Shown here piece by piece: positions 1 through 12,100 of a DNA stretch of 64,000 nt; the first letter of the stretch is position 1; each line of letters starts with the position of its first letter. The translations under genes and the position numbers were made by a program. The stretch is from Symbiodinium microadriaticum (taxonomy: Eukaryota; Sar; Dinophyceae; Suessiales; Symbiodiniaceae). The notes beneath the pieces are model-generated. The model saw only the letters and a list, made by a program, of their open reading frames with translations, made no database searches and was not told where the DNA came from. The stretch covers positions 625,745 to 689,744 of the forward strand of contig LSRX01000074.1 of assembly GCA_001939145.1 (NCBI GenBank). Direction: 5' to 3'.

Positions 1-185
1 TATGTATGTGCGTGTGTGTGTGTGTGCGCAAGCATGTGTACCTGCCTGTGCATGTATGCATGTATGCACATTGTGAGCACACATGTTTATATGAATGTAT
101 GTAAAAAATGTATGCATATGTATGCTGTACATATGTGTGTATGTGTCCGTGTGTATACGGCTTTATGTGTATATGATGGTACTTT

Positions 186-214
186 TTTCTCTCTCTCTCT
201 CTCTCTTTCTCTTC

Positions 215-251
<37 letters not shown>

Positions 252-252
252 C
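186..252. repeat. (CT)n followed by (AT)n microsatellite
   Basis: A CT run is followed directly by an AT run. The first 300 bases are otherwise TG/ATGT-rich intronic sequence with no gene. Confidence 0.9.
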
Positions 253-432
253 GTGGATTTGTGCATGTTTGTGTGTACTGTTGACGTGCGTGTGCATATA
301 AGAGCATGATTCTAAACGCCCTTAGCTGCAAATGTGCATGGACGTGTGTGTGTCGATGTGTAGTCGCTGCAGCACACTCCATGCGCGAAAGACAAGTTGT
401 GGGCAAACCATTGCCGCCTTGCGTCAACTAAG

Positions 433-536
433 GAACCCCGAAGCCACCAAGGAGCAGTTTCAACAGGCGTGCGCAGATGCCCAGCTGACCTTTGTGGATA
501 GCCTTCCCGACAAGTACAACACGTTTGTGGGCGCAG
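433..536 (+). CDS. ABC transporter exon: NBD1 helical subdomain
   Basis: It encodes [20 protein letters not shown] and on to [10 protein letters not shown], the stretch between Q-loop and signature in ABCB proteins. The acceptor is AAG|G at 432/433 and the donor is GT at 537. Earlier exons are outside the window. Confidence 0.85.
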
Positions 537-1040
537 GTCTCCTGACTCCACTTTGCATTTGCTGCCTTGGCTGGCGGGTGGGAGCACGGGAGCACCATGA
601 CAAGGTGACAAGCCACTACGATCTCATAGCATCGGAGACCCTCTGGCGATGTCTTCCAGTCCATTTTATGCATGTTAATTATGTACGCATTAAAGCACGC
701 AGCATGCACATCATCGCAGCCCCCAACCTTGAGTCCACCTAACTCGACAGTCCTATAGACACTGTGTCAAGCCCATGGTTCATGCATCCCCCGCACAACT
801 AGTTCACCATGGCTCTGACGATGCCAATGGACAGGTCACGAATGATGTGACATATGTGTGAGTGCAGAGCTGTGTCTACAACATACATGCATGTCTGCGT
901 GTATGCAATGCAACCTAAGGAAATGCCAAGAGCAATAATGCAACGCAATGCAAGGTAGCATATGTATGTACGCACAAACACATCTGTGTATCTATGTATG
1001 TATGTATGTATGTATGCATGCATACATGGATGTATGTATG

Positions 1041-1071
<31 letters not shown>

Positions 1072-4000
1072 TTATGTATGTATGTATGTATGTATGTATG
1101 TATGTATGTATGTATGTATGTATGTATGTGTGTGTGTGTGTGTCTCTGTGTGTATGTGTGTGCCAAACTCTGAGAAACAGGTGGCGGCCAGCTCTCGGGA
1201 GGCCAGAAGCAGCGGATCGCACTCGCCAGGAGCATTGGACTTTCATTGAGAAGGGCTGGGGGGACTCCTCTTTTTCCGCGAGGGTTGGGTAGTTTAGGAG
1301 TGCGGGCTTCGGTTTCAAAAAGCTTTGGGGGCCTCGTACGCACTTGTCACCACTAAGCTAGATACTCCTTCTATCTGCCCAGAAAGGGGCCCGGCGAAGC
1401 ACCACTGCCCCCGAAACTGGCTGCCCCCTCAAAGCTCCCGTGTCAGGGCGTTGCTGAAGGAGGCCTCTTTCCTCTTTTTGGATGAGGCGACCAGCGCCCT
1501 GGACAACACGTCCGAGAAGATGATCCAACAGACGATACTCAGCTGTTCTTGGATGTACGATAGGGCTTCTACAGACTCGGTCATCGCCTGCAAGGCTAGA
1601 GGCTTTGGAGCTTCTTTGCATCACAAGTTGTCTTGAAAGGATCGACAACATCAGCAGCACGACACGCAGCCTCGGCATCGTGAGCATCGCGCACCGGCTC
1701 AGCACCATCCGCAACTCCGACCTGATCTACGTCTTAAGCCGAGGCCAGGTCGTAGAGCAGGGCAACCACCAAAGCCTCATGGAGAAGAAGGGCGTCTACT
1801 ATGCGCTCGTCGCGGCCCAGGCCATCCTCCAGCTGCGCGACCTCCCCGAATCCGCCCGAATCCGCCCGAATCCCTCCAAAACTACCCCCCTGAAACTCAA
1901 TCCGCGCAAAGCCTTGCAACCTCCTTTTCAGGAGTCTTCTCAAAAGGCGGAGGAAGCCGAGGAGCTCGAGCTGCCGAACCAGCCGACCGTGGCCGTTCTC
2001 CGACAGAACACTGGCCAGAGCGATGAGTCGGAGATGGCTCGGAAGGAGAGCCCTTCAGACTTCATAGATTGGCCTGGGCTGGAGGGTTTATAAGTCTGAG
2101 CCTCGGAATCAGAGGCTTTATTAGTCAGTCTTCAGGATACTCTTTTGGGCAGAGCTTCGGGTTTCACTCTTCGTGGGGACCAACACGACACAACACGCAT
2201 TTAGGGCTTCAGGGTGACCAGTCGAGTGCGAGCTTAGGGCCTTGGCAGGAGCGCATGAAGAAGGAAGAAGAGGACAGGGAGAAGCAGATCACCGACAAGT
2301 ACAAAGTGCCGATGTCTCGACTCCTGGGATACAACAAACCGGAGTGGGCCTTCTTCATGCCGGCCATTTTGGGTGCTTTGATCGAGGGTTCGGCGGCTCC
2401 CATCTGCGCCTTGGCGCTGGTGGGGTCCATGGACGCCTTTTTCAAGCTGGAGTTCGCGACTGTGCGGGACGAGGCCCGTGACGACATCGTCTTCCTTTGC
2501 TTCGTTTTCCTTATCATCGCGGCCTCCGTGCAAATCGGCAACATCATCGAGCATGGCGGCTTTGCTGTCCTGGCAGAGTCCATGACCGCGAGGCTGCGGG
2601 TGGATATCCTGAAAGCCATCTTCCGCCAGGAGATCGGTTTCCACGATGATCCCGAGAACACTCCGGGCATGATGTCCAAAGCCTTGGAGCTTTGGGCTTT
2701 CCGAGTGAGCACACTTTGCAAATCTATTGGCGCCAAGGCTGCGGCCATGAGCTCCGTGCTCGTGGGCGTGATCATCGCATTCATCTACTGCTGGCAGATG
2801 GCGTTGGTCATGCTCGGCACCGTGCCCATTATGATCGCTGCAAATTCCGTGCAGATGCTGGTCATGCTCGGAGCCTCCAAAGTAGACAACGAGGGAATCA
2901 AGCATGCCGCCCAGATCGTCAGCGACTCTGTCATGAATGCTCGCACCGTCCAGGCCCTCGGCGTGGAACAAAGCCTGGTGCAGATGTACACCTCACTGGT
3001 CGGCAAGTCCACGAAGGGCACTTCAGCAAGTCTCAGTAGTTTAGTAAGCAGCTCGTGCATCTTTGTTGGGTGCCACTGGAAGCTGCATTCCAACCTAACA
3101 AACAAACTTGAGAAGCAATGGAAACCCTTAATTTTCGTCCCTCTACCTTCAACAATAGCGACTCTGATTCCCTGAACTCTTAGCCGTAAACACTACAATT
3201 ATAAGCCGCCCAAACCCTCAACACCAAGTTCCTTAAACCCTACATCCCTACGGGTCCCAACTCCAAGGCATGTGGACACGGAATTTCCTTGCCGGTCTCG
3301 GCTTCGGCGTTGCCTCTGGCGTGATGTTCTTCGTTATCGCCGGGGGTTTCTACTATGCCTCGGTCCTGAGGCATTCGGGGTTCAGGGTTCAAGGGTTCAA
3401 GGTTAGGGTTTGGGGCGTGGGGGTGTCAATGCGCAGTCGGAATGAATATTTGCATGCCAACAGCAGCAAGAGCTGGCAATGTAAGAAATGATAGTTGCCG
3501 GGTCATGAGTTCACTTGAAGTTACAATCGTTTTCGGTGGAGAGTGTTGAATATAGAAGTCATAGGAAGAAGCCGGTCCTCGGAAGCCTTGCTGACAAACT
3601 GATCCTGCATATGGGAGACGAACCATTGGCTCGATTTGCGATTGCATCTTTCGCTTCTGAAGGAGGGAAGGCGTGGCCAGCTTCAACGACACCATGATGG
3701 CTTTCATGGGCATCTTCTACGCAGGGTTGGGTGCCGGACAGGCTGCTGTGTTTATGGGCGATGCAGCAAAGGCCAAGGTAACATGGCCACACATTGACTA
3801 CTAGTAGCAGGTAGATGCAAAGCCACATCTCGGCAATCGGGATGCTGCCGATGACATCCCAACCTCCGAAGCAGAAGCCCGTCGGGTTTAGTGGTTGAGC
3901 ATAGTGACGTGGCTTTCCGAGAAGATTTTGGGCTATCTTACGCTTTAGGTAGATCGTCGTAGCGACATTGCCACGAACCTTGAAGGTACGAATTTTGGGG

Positions 4001-7000
4001 GCATTAAGGCTGCCCATTCAGTCATGTTGGTAGAGTTGTTTCGGGCAGATGGTTCTCTTCAGTCATATAGTGTTTTTCAGCATACAGACCCCTCCTTCCG
4101 CTGAGCTTTGTTCAAGGTAGCTTGCCACGACATGTTCAAGCTGCTGGACCGCGTCTCCAAGATCGACGGCCTGGAACCCAAGGGCGAAGCCCCTTGTTGA
4201 AGGTAAGTGGGCTTTTATGTGTTTGAGCCGAAATATTGAGAGCTGCATTAGAAGAACCCTGCAGATCTCTAGTTAAAGTAACTCTCCCTTGCTTCCGGAA
4301 CCCCGTTAAGAAGAAGAAGAAGCGGCGTTTATGAAGTTATATATCGGGCCAGACGAGGCGTGGACAAACATAGGCAAAGTGTTAGATTCTGAAAGACGTT
4401 TGTCATTTAAGCGCATAAGGAGGGATTTAACGGGGCTATCAACCTTTTGCAAATTGCGGGAACCCTCAAAGCCCGTTAACGAGTGAAGAAGTCACGGCCT
4501 TCTGCATGCTTTATTTAATGCTTCTGAGCATCAGTTAAAAATTAAGCCCCGGACTGTAGCTGGCGCTGCTCCCAAGCCGTAAACCCCAATCGCAGAAAAT
4601 CCAAGCCCCACAGACACCGTGTTGCGCTCTTGCGTCCCTGGGAGCCTCGTAAGATTCCGAGCAAGCTGGATGCTGGAACCATCGAGTTCGAAGCTGTGAA
4701 GTTCTTTTACCCCTTCCGGCCAGAGGTGGGGAGTGGTTGGAATTTAGGCTTTGAAGCTTTGGGGTTTTATAGGTTGACTAGTGACCAGTGCTTGCATGGC
4801 TGTGTGTTGTGTGCATGTTGATGTGTTTGTGTTTTCGTCTTGTCTTGTTCCACAGAAAGCTCTAGCTATTCGGGGCTCTAGCTAAATAAGGAGCCTGCTG
4901 TGTCCACCGCAGCCGCAGCGGCATGCATGCAGGCTGCATGCAGGTGGGGGCGCGCCGTCAACGCCGGCGAAGGGGGTGCAGCGGCATGCAGTCAGTTGGC
5001 ATGTAGGTGGGGCGCGCTGTGTCCCTGTCCACTGGGAATGGAAGGGCCTCCCCTATATGCCAAGGAGGATGTGATAGAGTGCCTTGCGGAAGTCACTGCA
5101 GTGGCACTGCAAGGAGTGCTTGTCGAGAAGTGCATGACCATCGCGAGGAGCGCATGGGTGCGGAACAATGTCAATCAGCGCCTCAAGCTTGACAGCTATG
5201 TTAGTCGTCAGTTTACAGGCCATGTCCGCCATATCAGCGCGCAAATCGGGGATGGTCGGCAGCATGAGTTGGCAGCATGCTCACCATCAGAATGCTCCAG
5301 AATCACGTTGTGTCGTCTGCTTAGACGAAATGGTGGAGTGGTGCCGCAATGCCACACTGCGAGGAGCCGGGCTAATCGAGTCGCGGTTGATGAGCCACGA
5401 CTCGTTGAATTTCGCATGGTGGCGGACTTCGGAGAGATCAACCGGCTCCCAACCACCAGTGTACCACAGTGAGCTGGCGAAATGGAAAGAGAGGTCATGG
5501 CGAGTGGAGTTTGAATTGGGCCACAAATTCCGCAATTGAGGCATGTGAAGAGGAGTGAGCCCAGACATTGCAATTCGCAGATTGGCAAGCCTTAAGCCTA
5601 AAACAGCGCTGCGCGCGCCAAAACTTCTTGGGGGCAACACAAGAACGAAGAGCCAAGTTTTTGACCTTCTTGGTTAAGACCTTTGACAACCATATATGTC
5701 CGAAACCATGAACCTTTGTGATGCTTCCCCTGCTTTGTGGGGTTTTCGGCGATCTACTTAGTTACTGATTTGTCGCTTATTTTGCTGCTCGTGTGTTTGT
5801 TGCCGCGTTGTCCAGCCCTCCGTCCAACGCTGCATCTCCGGCTTTCTTCCGAGAAGTGTACATGGCTGCTTGAAGTGTTATCTGCTTATATTGCAAGTAC
5901 ATGGATGGGTGCATGCATACATGTATACAGACAGCACATACATAGACAGATGCATACGTACGTACACGCGTACATACATGCATACATACATACCCACATA
6001 CACTCAGGCAGAGACTGACAGGCAGACAGGCAAGACAGACAGACATGTGTGTGACGGTCTGTGTCTGGAAACTGCCATGCATGTGTGCAACATTGCACAT
6101 GTGTGGGCGGATGGGTGGATTCACATCCTTGCAGGGGAACATGCATGCATACAGGTTCTTGATGTATTTGCTGTCTGACATATTTAGATGTTTGGTTTGT
6201 CTATCGCACCGGCTTCTGCCACAAGTCTCATTGAATATTACACATGGGTATTGCCTGAGCTTGGACGGTCTAGAACAACTGCCCTCCGAAGACACCTCCC
6301 CGACCCTCCTCTACATCACGTGTTGTTGATGCAGGATCTGAGGAAGCTTCAATCCAAATCCTAGAAAACCGTCATTGCGGAGCCAGGTCCAAGTTCTCAA
6401 GGGGGTGAACTTCAAGATCCAGGCAGGTCAGTCCGTCGGCTTGGTCGGCCCTTCCGGTGGCGGCAAGAGCACCTGGCTCTTTTTTGTCGGATAAGGGCTA
6501 CTATAAGGGTGCTACAAAGGGCTTGGTGGATTGGGAGTGGAGTCGTCTTGTAGGCCGAGAGGAGGCAACTTGTTAAGTTTAGGATCTCAGAAGATTGGGG
6601 GTGTTGTGTCATCTCATAAAAAAAGCCGTCATTGCGCCAGGATTCCTAGCAGATTTTGGGGGCCGGGTGTCGAGACCTGACAGCCCATGTACGATCCAAG
6701 CCAAGGCACGGTTATGTCGCTGATCCAGCGGTTCTACGACCCGCAAGAGGGAGCCGTCTACGTTGGCGAGGCCTCGCACTGCACTTCCATGCATTACCGA
6801 TCATTATGTTAACATGCTTGCCATTTCTATCATTGGAAAGAGCTCAGGAGGATTGATCCCAGTGCGGGCGTCATCTCCATCGCTACACAGAGCGCGAGTG
6901 GCCCCTAACAAATCTGGAACCGAAGGTTCACGACGTGAGATCCCGTAGCGAGAACCGGTTTCATAATTCCCTGCAAAAGCTGTGTAAGACTGTCGTTCGT

Positions 7001-9083
7001 AGAGTTTTGGGGGATCCTCCCAAGGACAGATGGCGACTCCGCAGCCGCAACTCCCCAACCCAAACCCAAATTCAATTTCGGACTCGGAAAGGCGCGAAGG
7101 CCCCTTCACGAGCTGAACATCCGCTGGTGGCGTCGGCAGATCGGCTTTGTCGGGCAGGAGCCTGTGTTGTTCAACACCACCGTCCGGAACAACATCTTGT
7201 ACGGTCGCTGGGGTGCACATATGTTTTACCATGTATTCCAATAGGCAGCAACACATTCAGTGCAGGGGCACAGCATGCACATTTACTGCGGTACATGTAG
7301 AAATGCTCTTTCAAGATACTACGTAACAGAATCAGTTCGGTGTTTAGAGATACGACGGAAGCTTATATGGTGACATGGCAGCCGAAAGAATTGCGTACAA
7401 GAGGTCCCTAGCAAGGAATCCTTTATCAAGTCTGGCACGTGACATGAGAGGGACTGTTTGTTTCAACCTTCTTGCCAACATGGCTTGATCCGAGACAAGG
7501 GCGGGCATAAGCTGAGCCCCTTCCTAAACCGATAGAGAAAGCTGAAGAGGCAAAGGGCCTGGAATGTAGCTTTGAAAGAAAGATCTTGAGTCCTCAGGCT
7601 GCAAGTTCGCCTCATCAACCTGACAGATTGCATCGGCGTAGGGGCCTGTCTTTCTCGAGAAGCAAGTCGAGTTAACAGTTATGCATATGTTTGAGTTGGT
7701 CTTCGTTTCGATACGAAGTATGGGTACATGCAGACTCAAAGCCAAATCCTCGTCTTAAAGCTGTTCAACTTTCCTGAGAACCTGGTGTGCTGACGACGAT
7801 CAGAACTGCTGACGCGCAACGGCCATGGGGTCTAGAAGGCTGAGAAGCCCGCCCGCGAAGGTTTGGAACCCTAAGCCCTGAACCCCACGCCTTTAAACGA
7901 GACTCGAGAAACTGAGGCCTGGAAGAAGGTGAGACCGTGACGGAGGAGTACATCAAGAAGTGTGAGGAAATGTGCAACTTGAAGCTCCTTGCTGATTGTG
8001 AATGCTAATCATCGGCGACTCTAGACGATCGTAGACTCTGTTGGGTTGCTGCGGGCTATTGAGTTCATCCTGCTACTGACTTAAGATTTGATCTGCCCCT
8101 TTGCTTGCTTGTCTTTTGCTTCCCGCTCGCTCTCTCTCTCTCTCTCTCTCTCCCCTTCCTCCATTTCTCGTTGTTGTTTGCGTCGTTCTGTCTCAATCTC
8201 CTCTCCATCTCTCTTCTCTTTCTCTCTCTCTCACTCTCTCTCTCTCTCTCTCTCCCTCCCTGTTTCTGCACACATAACTCTTGTCTGTGACGACAGAAGT
8301 ATCGATCCATCGCAGATGCACCTGCACAGAGACAGGCGACAGGGCCAAACTTGCATGGGTCGGAGCATCTTAGCACTCATCCCGAACAGCTTGTATTTGC
8401 GAGGGCGGGCCCCGCAGTCTTTAATAAAAGCGGATCTTCGACAGAGAGCTTCCTGTCCTGGTTTTTTTTGAAGCGAGTACAGGAGGATCCGTCGCAACTC
8501 GGTGTCCACATGTGAGGCCTCAGCAGGTGCCTTTCGATCTCTCATGCTTTGCAGACTCAAACTGGTTTTCGCTCTAGCCTAATCTATTGTATCCTGTTGT
8601 ATCAAATGTCCCCATATACCCCAAGTCCGACGCCCTGGACACTAAACCCATAATCCAACCCCTTAAAGAGACGGAGCTCGGGCTTTGGCTTCTGCTCATC
8701 CAACACCCGAAGCTCTGGGAATGACTCTGATTTGAAAGAGATGACTTGAGCCAAGGTGCCTCGACAAAAGGCTCAAAGCATTAGGGCCTCACGCGGTACA
8801 TGATTTGTTGGTGGCATTTTGGGAAATAGTTGCACATTGCGTTCGCAAAATGTTTGTGTTCCAATTTAGGGGTTGCGCAATGTCTTGCAGCATGGGTTGC
8901 GAAACCGTTTCGGAATCTCGCGAACAAGTGCGAAACATTGTGGATGTTGTTGCACTCTGGACTGTTTTTAAGCATTTGTTGTTCGTTTCATTCACTCAGA
9001 CACACTCACACACACACACACACAAACACAAACAAAACACACACACACACACACACGCGCGCACGCGCGCGTATGTATCTATC

Positions 9084-9126
<43 letters not shown>

Positions 9127-12100
9127 NNNNNNNNNNNNNNNNNNNNNNNNNNNNNNNNNNNNNNNNNNNNNNNNNNNNNNNNNNNNNNNNNNNNNNNNNN
9201 NNNNNNNNNNNNNNNNNNNNNNNNNNNNNNNNNNNNNNNNNNNNNNNNNNNNNNNNNNNNNNCCTTTTTGGGATTACCCTATAGGATTCTAAATATAAAC
9301 CCCCCCCTACTCCCCTCCCCACCGTGGTGTGGTGTGGCTTTGCCCGCGGTTTGCTTGGACTGCGGTGTGGTGTAGTTCGGGGTATGCCTCAACATCATCC
9401 ACATGGTGCGGTGTAGTTGGGTATGCCTCACCATCATGCCAATCATCCATCATCATCCTGTGCCGACCGACAGTTAACGGATTTGGAACCGCCATGTGGA
9501 GGGAGTGCGCACAGTCACAGGGATTTGTGCTCATCCGGTTCCTTTCTTGGGTCAACTGTCACGGGAACGGGGCCTGTCAGGAATGTGATCCTCCTGACAG
9601 TTGTAATTTTAAATCCTGATGTCGGAGTCGTGGTTGAAAAGTGTGCCCTGTCACAAGGATCGGGTGTGTTTGGGAAGAGATCCTCGTGACAGTTGACGGT
9701 TTTGGAGCCGCCATGTGGAAGAAGTGCAAACAGTTACAGGGATTTGGTCTGCCTGGAAGCAGGCCGGGGGGGGGGGATACCATATGGGGGTGGGAACCGA
9801 GAAGCGGCATCATATATAGATGTATACTATTGCCAGGATGGCTTGTCCAGGCCTGTGTGCTTTGGCCCACTCCCAGTTCGTCATGGATCTTCAAGCTCTG
9901 GACTTGGCCGGGCCAGCATGTTGGCCCGCACAATGATTTCTGACACGGTTGATGGATGGGCAGGGCAAGGCTAAGCAGGGCGGAGCAGAGGGAGAGCAGG
10001 AGGGAGGGCAACAGGGCAGAGCAGAGGGCGGCAGAAGTGGGTTGGGGTGGGCAACCGCTTGGAAAGCTATTGAAAAATTGCCAAATCTGTATGGACCGAC
10101 ATGCGCATTTTTTGCTTCCCCGGTCCACCGAAGACCAAGCCTTCCTGCGCACCTCCTCCCTTCAACCCGCTCAGCGCTGGGGCGCCTCCCCAGCCCAGCC
10201 GAAACCCCAGCCTCCCAGGCCCTGCCCGACAACACACGCATTTACCCCGATCTTGTTCGACATCTATGTGCTGCGAGAGACTTAGAGAATACCCGAAAAC
10301 ACATTTGACCCCAATCTTGTTCGACATGTATGTGCTGTGAGAGATTTACAGAATACCCGAAAACACATTTTACCCCAACCTTGTTCGACATCTATGTGCT
10401 GCGAGAGACTCAGAGAATGCCCGAAAACACATTTTACCCCAATCTTGTTCGAGATCTATGTGCTGCGAGAGACTTAGAGAATGCCCGATAACACATTTTA
10501 CCCCAATCTTTTTCGACATCGATGTGCTGCGAGAGACTCAGAGAACGCCCGAACACACATTTTACCCCAATCTTGTTCGACATCCATTTGCTGCGAGATA
10601 TTCAGAGAATGCCCGACAACACATTTTACCCCGATCTTGTTCGACATCTATGTGCTGCGAGAGACTTAGACTGCGAGAGACTTAGACGACGCCCGACAAC
10701 ACACGCGTTTATCCCGATGTTGTTCGACATCTGTGTGCTGCGAGAGACTTAGAGAATGTCCGAAAACACGCATTTTACTCAATCTTGTTCGACATGTATG
10801 TGCTGCGAGAGACTCAGAGAATACCCGAAAACACATGTTACCCCGATCTTGTTCGACATCTATGTTCTGCAAGAGTCTTAGAGAATGCCCGAAAACAAAT
10901 TGTACCCCAATCTTGTTCGACATCTACGTGCTGCAAGAGACTTAGAGAATGCCCGACAATACGCGCGTTTACCCCGATCTTGTTCGACATGTATGTGCTG
11001 CGAGAGATTTACAGAATACCCGAAAACACATGCGTTTACCCCGATCTTGTTCGACCTCTATGTGCTGCTCGAGACTGTGAATATGCCCGACAACACACGT
11101 GTTTCCCCCGATCTTGTTCGAGCTGGATGTGCTGCGAGAGATCTAGAGAATGCCCGACAACACATTTTACCACAATTTTGTTCGACATGTATGTGCTGTG
11201 AGTGATTTACAGAATACCTGAAAACACATGCGTTTACCCCGATCTTGTTCGGTATCTAGGTGCTGCGAGAGACTTAGAGAATGCCCGGCAACACACGCGT
11301 TTACCCCGATCTTGTTCGACATCTATGTGCTGCGAGAGACTCAGAGAATACCCGAAAACACATTTTATCCCAATCTTGTTCGACATCTATGTGCTGCGAG
11401 AGACTCAGAGAATACCCGAAAACACATTTTACCCAATCTTGTTCGACGTCTATGTGCTGCGAGAGACGTAGAGAACACCAGAAAACACATTTATCCCCAA
11501 TCTTGTTCGACATCTATGTGCTGCGAGAGGCGTAGAGAATGCCCGAAAACACATTTTACCCCGATCTTGTTCGACATATATGTGCTACGAGAGACTTAGA
11601 GAACACCCGACAGCACACGCGTTTACCCCGATCTTGTTCGACCTGTATGTGCTGCAAGAGACTGTGAATATGCCCGACAACACACGTGTTTACCCCGATC
11701 TTGTTCGAGCTCGATGTGCTGCGAGAGATCTAGAGAATGCCCGAAAACGTACTCGTTCACCCCGGTCTTCTTCGAGCTCTATGTGCTGCGAGAGATTTAG
11801 AGAATGCCCGAAAACACATTTTACCCCGAGCTTGTTCGACATATATGTGCTACGAGAGACTTAGAGAACACCCGACAGCACACGCGTTTACCCCGATCTT
11901 GTTCGACCTGTATGTGCTGCAAGAGACTGTGAATATGCCCGCCAACACACGTGTTTACCCCGATCTTGTTCGAGCTCCATGTGCTGCGAGAGATCTAGAG
12001 AATGCCCGAAAACGTACTCGTTCACCCCGGTCTTCTTCGAGCTCTATGTGCTGCGAGAGATTTAGAGAATGCCCGAAAACACATTTTACCCCGAGCTTGT

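Noticed and set aside
4900..5472. 190-codon open frame in a transporter intron, as a nested gene
   Set aside because: It starts in a repeat, shows no domain, and the surrounding exons splice over it in frame.
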